Below, one piece after another: positions 18,560 to 26,696 of a stretch of 64,000 nt of DNA. The stretch spans positions 1 through 64,000 of the forward strand of contig CACWXP010000015.1 of the NCBI GenBank assembly GCA_902764875.1. The letters are read 5' to 3'. Made by a program: the position numbers and the translations under genes. Position 1 is the first letter of the stretch; every line of letters starts with the position of its first letter. The notes under the pieces are model-generated. The model was not told the DNA's origin. It made no database searches and saw nothing but the letters and a program-made list of their open reading frames with translations. Source of the stretch: an uncultured Eubacteriales bacterium. Lineage in GTDB: Bacteria > Bacillota > Clostridia > Christensenellales > Aristaeellaceae.

Positions 18560-18629
18560 TCATCAACGGGCAATCATAAACGAGCAATCATAAACGAGCG
18601 TTCACAAACGGACGCTCATAAACGGGCAG
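18560..18629. repeat. 14-bp tandem repeat, five imperfect copies
   Basis: Five consecutive 14-mers of consensus TCATAAACGRGCRN occupy 18560-18629, starting 8 bp after the CvpA-family stop codon and ending at the terminator. Units two and three differ only in the last two bases. No palindromic unit and no spacers, so this is not CRISPR. Confidence 0.85.
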
Positions 18630-18635
18630 AAAAAA

Positions 18636-18664
18636 GGATCCGGACAGCTGAGCCGGATCCTTTT
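18636..18664. terminator. Bidirectional terminator
   Basis: Stem GGATCCGG (18636-18643) and CCGGATCC (18653-18660), preceded by a run of As and followed by TTTT. It serves the CvpA-like gene (+) and the GH13 gene (-), which converge here. Confidence 0.85.
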
Positions 18665-18675
18665 GCGCGGGACGG

Positions 18676-20229
18676 TCAGCGCAGGACGGCGCTGGTCTGC
18701 GGCCCGAGGGTCAGGATGCTGCCTTCCAGATAGGCTTCATCCATGCCGACAAAGGAGACGCTGGTGAAATTCACATCCGGAATGAGGGAAAGATCGAGCT
18801 TCTTGACGCTTTCCGTCGTGTTGTGGAAGACCCCGACGGTGGCGCCGTTCCATTCGCAGAGGAAGCCGCCGGCCTTTGTGTCCGGGAAGGACAGGGCCGT
18901 ATAGTTTCCGCGGGCGATTTCCGGATTGGCTTTGCGCAGGGCAATCAGTTTGCGGTAGTGCTGCAGAAGGGTGCTTCCCATTTCTTCCAGATCCTTCACG
19001 GAATAAGGCGTTTGCTTTGCATAGGTGCTTCCAACCGGATCCTTCACGGTGTCCCCGTCGCCCCAAAGCATGGCCAGGCGGCGGTTGGCGTCGGTGTTTT
19101 CGCCGCCCCGGGAACCGCGCAGGCCGATTTCCTCGCCGTAATAGATGAAGGGGGAACCGGGAGAAAGAAGATACAGGCTGGCCGCGACCTGCATGCGGCC
19201 GTTGGCCATGGACAGATAGCCGGCGGCCCGGTCCGTGTCATGGTTGGCGATGAAGGGAATATCCATGGCCTCCGAATTGACGCCATGGATATCGGACAGA
19301 TATTTTTCGACGGAGCGGGTATACTTATTGACATCCCCGCCCTTGGCGGTGGCGGCGATGATGCCTTCCGCCTGGGAAACGGAGAAATGGAAGCAATTGA
19401 AGGCGGGGAGATACTGCGCAATGACGCCGTCGCCGTCCCAGACTTCGGCCACGGCATAGAGATCCGGATGATTGGTTCTGAGTTCAGCCATATACCAGAC
19501 CCAGAAATCGACGTTTTTATCATGCTCGCCGAAATAGATATACTTGGCGGCATCGAAACGGAAACCGTCGACGCCGACATTCAGCCAGTATTCCGCCACG
19601 TCCAGCACGGCCCGGCGGACGGCTTCGTTGTCAAAATTCAGCTCCGGCATATGATCGGAGAAATTGCTTTCGTACAGCGCCGTGCCGGAGGGCAGCTTTG
19701 TGAAATGCTGGCCGGCGGGAACCGGATCCTCCGGCGAGATCCAGGTATAGAAATCATAATAGGCATTTTCCGGATTATGCATGAGATGGGCGTTGGAAAA
19801 GTTTTTAAACCAGCGGGAGTTACTGCCGGTGTGGTTCAGGGGCAGATCCAGGATCAGCTTCACATCCCGCTGATGACACAGGGCGATGAGCTCCCGCAGG
19901 TCTTCGAGGGTGCCGAAAGACGGGTCGATCTGATAATAATCCGTGACGTCATACTTGTGATAGGAAGGGGAAAGGAAGATCGGCGTAAGCCAGATGCCCT
20001 CGATGCCCAGGCTTTTTCCGGAAGCCGGATCGCCGTCGTTCAGGTAATCCATCCGGTTGATGATGCCCCGGAGGTCGCCGACGCCGTCTCCGTTTGAATC
20101 GGAAAAGGAACCGACAAAAATCTCGTAAAAAACGCGGCTGTTGTTTTCCGGATCCAGACCCTGCGCTTCGCCGGCGGCGGAGCCGAGCAGCAGCGCCAGC
20201 GCGAGGACAATCACAACAAATTGCTTCAT
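18676..20229 (-). CDS. Secreted GH13 alpha-amylase family enzyme
   Basis: This 517-residue protein starts with a signal peptide (MKQFVVIVLALALLLGSAAG) and no lipobox cysteine, so it is probably released. The four GH13 regions are visible: DLPLNHTG (128-135), GFRFDAAKY (222-230) with nucleophile D226, EVWD with acid/base E262, and IANHDTD (328-333) with transition-state stabiliser D331. The domain order (catalytic barrel with domain B, then a short C-terminal beta domain) fits alpha-amylase, cyclomaltodextrinase-like or oligo-glucosidase specificities, which cannot be separated here. The N-terminus VFYEIFVGSFSDSNGDGVGDLRGI is typical of subfamilies acting on maltodextrins. The start at 20229 has GGGAATAAGG upstream. 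No carbohydrate-binding module follows. Confidence 0.92.
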   Translation of the reverse strand: MKQFVVIVLALALLLGSAAGEAQGLDPENNSRVFYEIFVGSFSDSNGDGVGDLRGIINRMDYLNDGDPASGKSLGIEGIWLTPIFLSPSYHKYDVTDYYQIDPSFGTLEDLRELIALCHQRDVKLILDLPLNHTGSNSRWFKNFSNAHLMHNPENAYYDFYTWISPEDPVPAGQHFTKLPSGTALYESNFSDHMPELNFDNEAVRRAVLDVAEYWLNVGVDGFRFDAAKYIYFGEHDKNVDFWVWYMAELRTNHPDLYAVAEVWDGDGVIAQYLPAFNCFHFSVSQAEGIIAATAKGGDVNKYTRSVEKYLSDIHGVNSEAMDIPFIANHDTDRAAGYLSMANGRMQVAASLYLLSPGSPFIYYGEEIGLRGSRGGENTDANRRLAMLWGDGDTVKDPVGSTYAKQTPYSVKDLEEMGSTLLQHYRKLIALRKANPEIARGNYTALSFPDTKAGGFLCEWNGATVGVFHNTTESVKKLDLSLIPDVNFTSVSFVGMDEAYLEGSILTLGPQTSAVLR

Positions 20230-20262
20230 CCTTATTCCCTTCTTTCCGCAACCTTCCCCTGT

Positions 20263-20291
20263 ATCATGAACCAACGACGATTGCTTGTCAA
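20263..20291 (-). promoter_or_regulatory. Promoter of the GH13 gene
   Basis: On the minus strand TTGACA (20291-20286), a 17-bp spacer and CATGAT (20268-20263). Its -35 overlaps the -35 of the divergent promoter. Confidence 0.75.
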
Positions 20292-20313
20292 GAGGCGGGA
20301 AAGATGCTATATT
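20285..20313 (+). promoter_or_regulatory. Divergent promoter for the membrane protein and GH53 genes
   Basis: TTGTCA (20285-20290), 17-bp spacer and TATATT (20308-20313), back to back with the GH13 promoter. Confidence 0.75.
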
Positions 20314-20360
20314 GCAAAAAAGAGAGACTCTGACGAAATCTGTGGGGAGCGAGGGGAACG

Positions 20361-21392
20361 ATGGAACGGTTTATGTCCGCTGAGACTGTTCAGGAAAGCA
20401 GGAACAGAGCCAATTTAATGACCCGGATCCTGATCGTCGCGGCGGCCGCGATGTTGATCCTGTTTATTGCTTTATGCCTGCTGACGCGGACGGGAAACGC
20501 AAGGACTATGCTGATCATCGCGATGGTTTGCTCGGTTGTGGGCGGATGGAGCGTTATGGCATTCTGGATTTTTTCCGTTGAACCGGCCCGGGCGGAGGCA
20601 AACCACCTGGAAGGCCTGGCAGCGGAAACGGCGCAGACAAGGGAAGGATGGATGACGCTGGATCCGGAAGGCTTTCGGATTCCCAAAAGCGTTTGGGTGC
20701 TGAAGGCTAAACTGAACACGGGAGAGGAAACACTGAGTCTGAACCTCAATGAAAAATACGGCGACCGGGTGCCGCCGGATGGATCACTTGTTCGGGTGGA
20801 GACGGCGAAGAAATTCATCATCGGTATGGAGACGCTGGAAAAAGCGGAGGAACAGACACCGCGGAAGCAGCCCTCCGCATGGAAAAAGTTCCGGAGGAGA
20901 TTCGGGAAGTTTTTCCCCGGCGCCGTGATCTGGACGATGGTGGCGGTGATGCTGACGGGCTTTGTTTTCACGCGTATTACGGACACGGATCCGGCCCACA
21001 AGATTACGATCTACGCGGACTGCAAAATACACAACGCGGCGGAACTGGCCGAAAAGCTGGAAAAAGGAATGGACGGCGCGGTGAAAATGGTCAAAGTGCA
21101 TCCGTTCTCTTTTGCGCTGTTCGGATCGGAGCAGCTGAAAAGCGCGGATCTTTATATCGTGCCCGACAGCCGGAAGAATGACTATTCGGAATGGCTCGGG
21201 GAGGACACGGGAAAGGTGATGGCCGATCCGGACAGCGGGATTTCGGTGGCGGGCGAATACTTCCGATACAATGAAGGGGAGAAGGAGCCTTCTATTTTCC
21301 GACTGTATAACGGGTTAAAATCCGTTCATGCCGAAGATGGACTGGCGGAGAAAGCAGCGGAGCTGCTAACAACATTTGGGACGGGAGAGTGA
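20361..21392 (+). CDS. Membrane protein of unknown function
   Basis: This 343-residue protein has two adjacent N-terminal membrane helices (about residues 22-42 and 48-70), a soluble region (about 75-175), a third helix (about 187-207) and a C-terminal domain of about 135 residues beginning KITIYADCKIHNAAELAEKL. The C-terminal domain, if the topology is right, is extracellular. I do not recognise the family. It lies 7 bp before the GH53 galactanase and shares its promoter, so a role in sensing or handling extracellular glycan is possible but only inferred. The start has GAGGGG at a good distance; ATG at 20373 is an alternative. Confidence 0.7.
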   Translation: MERFMSAETVQESRNRANLMTRILIVAAAAMLILFIALCLLTRTGNARTMLIIAMVCSVVGGWSVMAFWIFSVEPARAEANHLEGLAAETAQTREGWMTLDPEGFRIPKSVWVLKAKLNTGEETLSLNLNEKYGDRVPPDGSLVRVETAKKFIIGMETLEKAEEQTPRKQPSAWKKFRRRFGKFFPGAVIWTMVAVMLTGFVFTRITDTDPAHKITIYADCKIHNAAELAEKLEKGMDGAVKMVKVHPFSFALFGSEQLKSADLYIVPDSRKNDYSEWLGEDTGKVMADPDSGISVAGEYFRYNEGEKEPSIFRLYNGLKSVHAEDGLAEKAAELLTTFGTGE

Positions 21393-21399
21393 AAAGAAG

Positions 21400-23358
21400 A
21401 TGCGCAGGATGATGACAGTGCTGATGTGTCTTGGACTGTTCATGGGTTGTTTTGGCACGGTGAAGGCGGAAATCGCTTCGGAATCCCTGTATGTGAAAAA
21501 GGTGGAAAACCTGCCCGAGGATTTCATTTTCGGCATGGATATTTCCAGCGTGCTCTCGGAAGAAGCGAGTGGGGTAAAGTATTATGATTTTGACGGAAAG
21601 GAAACGGATCTTTTCAGACTTCTGGCGGATAATGGGATTAACACAATCCGGGTTCGGATCTGGAACAATCCCTATGACGACGAGGGACACGGCTTCGGCG
21701 GCGGGAACTGCGACATTGTCAACGCCGTGGAGATCGGAAAACGGGTGGCAAGCTGCGGATTGAAACTGATTGCGGATTTCCACTACTCCGACTTCTGGGC
21801 GGATCCCGGGAAACAAATGGTTCCCCGGGCGTGGAAAGACATGGACATCAAGGAAAAGAAGGCAGCGGCGTTTGCATTTACAAAGGACTGTCTGCAGCAG
21901 TTGAAGGAAGCCGGTGTCGACGTCTGCATGGTGCAGGTGGGTAACGAGACCAACGGCGCGATGTGCGGGGAAAAGACGTGGATGAACATCGCCTACCTGA
22001 TGGACGCGGGAGCCCGGGCCACCCGAGAGGTTTATCCAGAGGCGCTGGTGGCGGTGCATTTTGCCAATCCGGAGAACACGGACAGCTATAGGACCTACGC
22101 AAAGAAGCTGGACTATTACGAACAGAACGGCCTGATCCATTACGACGTTTTCGCAACGTCTTACTATCCCTACTGGCACGGCACGCTGGAGAATCTTTCC
22201 GCCATCCTGACGGAGATTGCCGAGACCTACGGCAAAAAGGTGATGGTGATGGAGACGTCCTATGCTTTCACGGGGGAGGACAGCGACTATTCGGCGAACA
22301 CCATCGGGGATGGCGGCAACGTTGTGAAGGACTATCCCTTCACGCCCCAGGGACAGGCCAACAGCATCCGGAACATTACGGACATCATCGTGAACGGAAC
22401 GCCGGCGGGGATCGGCATCTGCTACTGGGAAGGGGCGTGGATCACCGTCGGCGGGGACAGCCGGGAAGAAAATCAGGAAAAATGGGAAAAATACGGCTCC
22501 GGGTGGGCTTCCAGCCATGCTGCGGCGTATGATCCGAAGGACGCCGGGAAATACTATGGGGGCAGCGCGGTGGATAACCAGGCGCTCTTTGACGCGGCGG
22601 GGAAACCGCTTGAATCCCTGAAGGTTTTTTGGCTGATGCGGAAGGGGAACGAAACAGACCCGGTGCCGGATGCCATGGAGGACGCGGCGGTGATCTGCGA
22701 CCTGAATATGCCCCTGGAGCTTCCGGAGACGGTGAACGCCGTGATGACCGACAACAGCCGCCGGGCAGTGCCGGTGACCTGGGAGATCACGGAGGAGCAG
22801 GAACGGCAGATGCACGAAGGCGGGCCGGCACAGTATGTGATTGCCGGAGAAGCCTGGGGAAAGGAAGCAAGATGCTTTGTTTCCATGGTGGAATACAACT
22901 ATCTGACGGACTACAGTTTTGAGGACGGCGGAGAAGGCTGGGTGGTTACCGATCTGAAAAACGCCGATGAGCTGTATGTTGAGGACAAGAAGACCGACTC
23001 CCTGACAGGCAGCAAACACCTGCATTTCTGGAGCGCAGCGAAGGACAGCGTCGAATTCACGGCGGAACAGACGATCCGGGACCTGCCGGAAGGGAAATTC
23101 CGATTTGCTCTGTCCATCATGGGCGGGGACTGCGGAGACACAGACATTTATGCCTACGTCAGAATCAACGGAGAGGAAGTCGCCCGGTCGGAACAGATTC
23201 CGATCACCGGGTACAATGACTGGCACGAAGGGATTGTTCCCGAATTTGCGCATCCCGCCGGCAGCGAAGTGACGGTCGGGATCTATGTCAGATGTCAGGG
23301 AGCGGGGAACGGCGCTTGGGGGAAAATCGACGATGCAATGGTGAATTCCGTGCAGTAA
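21400..23358 (+). CDS. GH53 endo-beta-1,4-galactanase with C-terminal binding module
   Basis: This 652-residue secreted enzyme should cut the beta-1,4-galactan side chains of pectin (type I arabinogalactan). After a signal peptide (MRRMMTVLMCLGLFMGCFG) the GH53 barrel starts at FIFGMDISSVL; the catalytic pair is E183 in GNETNG and E285 in METSY. A bacterial Ig-like (Big_4) segment follows (about 435-500), then a beta-sandwich (about 505-652) ending AWGKIDDAMV, which resembles family 61/4-9 carbohydrate-binding modules. CBM61 is known to bind galactan and occurs on GH53 enzymes; that assignment is by pattern only. The MGCFG sequence could be a weak lipobox. GGGAGAG precedes the start. Confidence 0.92.
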   Translation: MRRMMTVLMCLGLFMGCFGTVKAEIASESLYVKKVENLPEDFIFGMDISSVLSEEASGVKYYDFDGKETDLFRLLADNGINTIRVRIWNNPYDDEGHGFGGGNCDIVNAVEIGKRVASCGLKLIADFHYSDFWADPGKQMVPRAWKDMDIKEKKAAAFAFTKDCLQQLKEAGVDVCMVQVGNETNGAMCGEKTWMNIAYLMDAGARATREVYPEALVAVHFANPENTDSYRTYAKKLDYYEQNGLIHYDVFATSYYPYWHGTLENLSAILTEIAETYGKKVMVMETSYAFTGEDSDYSANTIGDGGNVVKDYPFTPQGQANSIRNITDIIVNGTPAGIGICYWEGAWITVGGDSREENQEKWEKYGSGWASSHAAAYDPKDAGKYYGGSAVDNQALFDAAGKPLESLKVFWLMRKGNETDPVPDAMEDAAVICDLNMPLELPETVNAVMTDNSRRAVPVTWEITEEQERQMHEGGPAQYVIAGEAWGKEARCFVSMVEYNYLTDYSFEDGGEGWVVTDLKNADELYVEDKKTDSLTGSKHLHFWSAAKDSVEFTAEQTIRDLPEGKFRFALSIMGGDCGDTDIYAYVRINGEEVARSEQIPITGYNDWHEGIVPEFAHPAGSEVTVGIYVRCQGAGNGAWGKIDDAMVNSVQ

Positions 23359-23431
23359 AAGGGTATCGGGCCACAAGATGCTGAAAACGATACCAATTAC
23401 GGAAGATCAAGGGTTTCCGGAAAATCACATA

Positions 23432-23460
23432 TTGACAAAAACACGAAACCGAACTACAAT
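23432..23460 (+). promoter_or_regulatory. Sigma-A promoter of the sugar ABC operon
   Basis: Perfect TTGACA (23432-23437), 17-bp spacer and TACAAT (23455-23460). It gives a leader of about 85 nt to the binding-protein gene. Confidence 0.85.
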
Positions 23461-23485
23461 ACTAACGAATTTGAACGGGATGAAC

Positions 23486-23515
23486 AGACAGGCGCGTTTC
23501 CGCGCTGTTTGTTTT
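23486..23515 (+). promoter_or_regulatory. Leader hairpin with T-rich tail
   Basis: CAGGCGCG (with one bulge) pairs with CGCGCTG around a TTTC loop, followed by TTTGTTTTG. It lies between the promoter and the ribosome site of the binding protein and has the form of a weak terminator or a 5'-stabilising hairpin. Confidence 0.5.
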
Positions 23516-23554
23516 GATTCCGGCAAAAAATTACTACAAAAGGAGAAATGACCC

Positions 23555-25033
23555 ATGAAGAAGTTCCTCGCAATTGTTCTGGCGGCTGTCATGGCCCTGT
23601 CCATGGTGTCCTTCGCGACCGCCGACGGCGAAACCTACGACATCAAGATCTGGGTTGCGGAAGCAGCCAAGGATCTGACTGAAAAGCAGATCGCCGATTT
23701 CAACGCCAACAATGAATTCGGATTCAAGTTCAACGCTACCATCGAGGCTGTTTCCGAAGCGGATGCCGCCACCCAGATGATCACCGACGTCGAAGCCGGC
23801 GGCGACATCTACTGCTTCGCGCAGGATCAGTTCGCCCGCCTTGTACAGGCCGGCGCTCTGGATGCCCTGGGCAAGAAGGCCAGCGAGACCGTCATTGCCA
23901 ACAATGATGCGGGCACGGTTGCGGCCGCCACTTCTGGCGAACAGCTGTACGCCTATCCGCTGACTGCGGACAACGGCTACTTCATGTACTATGATAAGAG
24001 TGTCATCCCGGACGAAGACGTTGACTCCCTGGAGAAGTTGATTGCCGACTGCGAAGCTGCCCAGAAGTACTTCGCTTTCGAAATGCAGACTTCTGCCTGG
24101 TACCTGGCTTCCTTCTTCTTCGCCACCGGCTGCCGTAGCGTGTGGATGACCGACGATAACGGCGAATTCATCTCCGTGAGCGACACTTTCGACAGCGACA
24201 ACGGCCTGATTGCCGTCAAGGGCATGAAGAAACTGGTGGATTCCCCCTATCACCTGAGCGCCGGCGGCGCCGACCAGTTCAACCAGAACGCGGCGGTCCT
24301 GGTCAGCGGCACTTGGGACTTCGCGAAGGTTCAGGAATACTTGGGCGACAATATGGGCGTCACGGACCTGCCCTCCTTCGAAGTGGACGGAAAAGAATAT
24401 CATCTGGGCTCCTTCAACGGCTGCAAGCTGCTGGGTGTGAAGCCGCAGGTTGACGAAATGAAGGGCGCGGCCATCCATAAGCTGGCACAGTACCTGACCG
24501 GTGCGCAGTGTCAGATGGAACGGTTTGAAGCGCTGGCCTGGGGTCCCTCCAACCTGGAAGACCAGGCTTCCGAAGCGGTTCAGGCCAACCCCGGCCTGGC
24601 GGCGCTGATCAAGCAGGCTCCCTATTCCGTGCCGCAGGGCCAGATCCACGGCTCCTGGTGGGACATCGCCAAGGTGATCGGCGAAGACGTGAAGAACGCG
24701 ACGGACGACGCCGGACTGCAGGCTGCCCTGGACAACTATCAGGACAAGATTGCCAGCCTGTTCACCATGAGCGACGAAGTCAAGAACGCCTGGACTGCCA
24801 TCGGCACGATCAACGGCACCAACTGGGACGCCGATGTGACCATGACGAAGGGCGACGACGGCGTTTGGAAGACGGACGCGCTCGAACTCCACGCGGGCGA
24901 AGAATTCAAAGTCCGTCAGGGTCTGAGCTGGGACAACAACTTCCCGACCGAGAACTTCAAGGTTGAAGCGGACGGCACCTATGTCATCACCTTCGACGAA
25001 GCCGCCACGACCGTTGATATCGTTGCACAGTAA
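23555..25033 (+). CDS. Sugar ABC transporter binding protein with extra C-terminal domain
   Basis: This 492-residue MalE-like protein binds oligosaccharides outside the cell for the permease encoded downstream. A signal peptide (MKKFLAIVLAAVMALSMVSFATA) lacks a lipobox cysteine. The binding-protein fold spans about 27-405 and includes the typical AYPLTADNGYFMYYDKSVI and GSFNGCKLLGV. Residues from about 410 form an additional small beta domain (WTAIGTINGTNWDADVTM, then GVWKTDALELHAGEEFKVR), which resembles the C-terminal starch-binding domains of SusE/SusF. Gene order with GH53 and MalFG-type permeases recalls the ganSPQ galactan system of Bacillus, while the GH13 gene nearby would favour alpha-glucans, so the substrate is undecided. 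AAGGAG precedes the ATG. Confidence 0.9.
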   Translation: MKKFLAIVLAAVMALSMVSFATADGETYDIKIWVAEAAKDLTEKQIADFNANNEFGFKFNATIEAVSEADAATQMITDVEAGGDIYCFAQDQFARLVQAGALDALGKKASETVIANNDAGTVAAATSGEQLYAYPLTADNGYFMYYDKSVIPDEDVDSLEKLIADCEAAQKYFAFEMQTSAWYLASFFFATGCRSVWMTDDNGEFISVSDTFDSDNGLIAVKGMKKLVDSPYHLSAGGADQFNQNAAVLVSGTWDFAKVQEYLGDNMGVTDLPSFEVDGKEYHLGSFNGCKLLGVKPQVDEMKGAAIHKLAQYLTGAQCQMERFEALAWGPSNLEDQASEAVQANPGLAALIKQAPYSVPQGQIHGSWWDIAKVIGEDVKNATDDAGLQAALDNYQDKIASLFTMSDEVKNAWTAIGTINGTNWDADVTMTKGDDGVWKTDALELHAGEEFKVRQGLSWDNNFPTENFKVEADGTYVITFDEAATTVDIVAQ

Positions 25034-25043
25034 TTCCGGACAC

Positions 25044-25061
25044 TGACCGGGAATCCGGTCA
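25044..25061 (+). promoter_or_regulatory. Small hairpin after the binding-protein gene
   Basis: TGACCGG (25044-25050) and CCGGTCA (25055-25061) form a 7-bp stem with a GAAT loop, 10 bp after the stop codon. Together with the next structures it could protect the upstream mRNA from 3' exonucleases. Confidence 0.6.
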
Positions 25062-25076
25062 CCGGCTGCAAAGAAA

Positions 25077-25114
25077 CAGCCGGAGCTGAAAGATATTCGG
25101 CTCCGGCTGTTTTT
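25077..25114 (+). terminator. Intercistronic terminator with competing upstream arm
   Basis: CAGCCGGAGC (25077-25086) pairs perfectly with GCTCCGGCTG (25100-25109), followed by TTTTT. CCGGCTG at 25062-25068 can instead pair with CAGCCGG (25077-25083), excluding the terminator. The arrangement limits permease expression relative to the binding protein and could be regulated. Confidence 0.85.
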
Positions 25115-25148
25115 GAAGTTTTTAGCGGGAGAGGAGAGGATCACGGAT

Positions 25149-26696
25149 ATGGCACAACTCAGTGATCTGGAGTATCTGAGACTTTCCAAAGGGGCAAAGT
25201 TCGGATACAAACTCGGTCGCTTCTTTACCGGAATTCCGAAGGGAATCGGTCACTTCTTCCTGAAAATCGGGCAGGGCCTGAAAAAGGGAGCGATGGCTGT
25301 CGGCAGAGAAGTGTCGGATATTGTGAGCACTTTTGTTCACGGGGACTGGAAAACCAAGCTTTCCTTTTTCATCATGGGTTTCGGCAGCATTGCCCGGGGG
25401 CAGATCTTGCGCGGGTTGCTGTTCCTGTTGTTTGAAATCGTCTTTATCGGCTATATGATTATGTCCGGCGGATACTGGCTGAGTATGCTGCCCTCCCTCG
25501 GCAAGGTCGGGCCCAGCAAAACTTACAATGAAGATCTGGATGTTTTTGTCACGACCTATAACGATAACTCCTTCCAGATTCTGCTGTACGGCGTGCTGAC
25601 GATTTTCTTCATCCTGGCTTTCATCTACACATGGCGGGTGAACGTCCGGCAGAACAAGATGTCTGAGATGATCCTCGCCTCAGGCAAGAAACTGAAGAGC
25701 GGCAGGGAAGACCTGCACAGCATCGTGGATGATCAGTTCCACAAGACGCTGCTGGCGCTGCCGATGACGGGAATTATCATCTTCACCATGCTGCCGATTC
25801 TGTTTATGATTCTGGTGGCGTTCACCAACTATGACGGCACGCACAACGGCTATACCAACAGCCTGTTCACCTGGGTCGGACTGGACAACTTCAATACGAT
25901 GTTTTCCTGGACCGGCGGAGCGGGCGGCACCCAAAGCTATGCGGCCACGTTCTTTGAAGTGCTACTGTGGACGCTGATCTGGGCTTTCTTCGCCACCTTT
26001 ACCAACTACTTCCTGGGCATGTTTGTGGCGATGGCCATCAACAAGAAAGGCATTAAGTTCAAGAAGGGATGGCGGACGATCCTGGTGCTGACCATTGCCA
26101 TACCCCAGTTTATTTCCCTGCTGTATGTTTCCAAAATGTTCGCCAAGAACGGCATTATCAACGGCTTCCTGCTGGACATGGGGTGGATTTCGGAGGCCAT
26201 TGACTTCTTCGGGGACGCCAGCCGGCCTTGGCTGGCCAGGGTGACGGTGATTCTGATCAACATCTGGATCGGCATTCCTTACCTGATGCTGATCACCACC
26301 GGCATTCTGATGAACATTCCCGCGGATCTCTATGAATCCGCCAAAATCGACGGCGCCAGCGGATGGAAACAGTACACAAAGATTACGCTGCCGTACATGC
26401 TGTTCGTGACCGGACCGTATCTGCTGACGAGTTTTACCGGCAACATGAACAACTTCAACGTGATCTACCTGCTGACGGCCGGCGCACCGACCAATGCCGC
26501 GGCGTCGTCCGCCTCGGGATCTGTCGGCTACACGGATCTGCTGATCACCTGGCTGTTCAAGATCACAACCGGCGCGGAATCCAAGTATTACATGGCTTCG
26601 GTGATCGGTATCCTGGTGTTTGTCGTCGTGGCGCTGATTTCCCTGATCGTGTACAACCTGATGCCGAGTATTAAGAATGAGGAGGATTTCCGGTGA
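25149..26696 (+). CDS. Sugar ABC permease, MalF type
   Basis: This 515-residue inner-membrane permease has a long N-terminal cytoplasmic region (about 1-70), an early helix pair, a second helix near 150-170, and a core of six helices. The EAA loop that contacts the ATPase is visible as YESAKIDGASGWKQYTKITLP (about 406-426). The length and extra N-terminal helices match MalF or GanP more than the short 300-residue sugar permeases. The start at 25149 is chosen because GGAGAGGAGAGG precedes it; an earlier TTG frame start falls in the terminator. The stop overlaps the next start by one base. Confidence 0.92.
   Translation: MAQLSDLEYLRLSKGAKFGYKLGRFFTGIPKGIGHFFLKIGQGLKKGAMAVGREVSDIVSTFVHGDWKTKLSFFIMGFGSIARGQILRGLLFLLFEIVFIGYMIMSGGYWLSMLPSLGKVGPSKTYNEDLDVFVTTYNDNSFQILLYGVLTIFFILAFIYTWRVNVRQNKMSEMILASGKKLKSGREDLHSIVDDQFHKTLLALPMTGIIIFTMLPILFMILVAFTNYDGTHNGYTNSLFTWVGLDNFNTMFSWTGGAGGTQSYAATFFEVLLWTLIWAFFATFTNYFLGMFVAMAINKKGIKFKKGWRTILVLTIAIPQFISLLYVSKMFAKNGIINGFLLDMGWISEAIDFFGDASRPWLARVTVILINIWIGIPYLMLITTGILMNIPADLYESAKIDGASGWKQYTKITLPYMLFVTGPYLLTSFTGNMNNFNVIYLLTAGAPTNAAASSASGSVGYTDLLITWLFKITTGAESKYYMASVIGILVFVVVALISLIVYNLMPSIKNEEDFR

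Noticed and set aside
25113..25148. TTG start at 25113 for the MalF-type permease
   Set aside because: It falls in the terminator T-run; ATG 25149 has a strong ribosome site.
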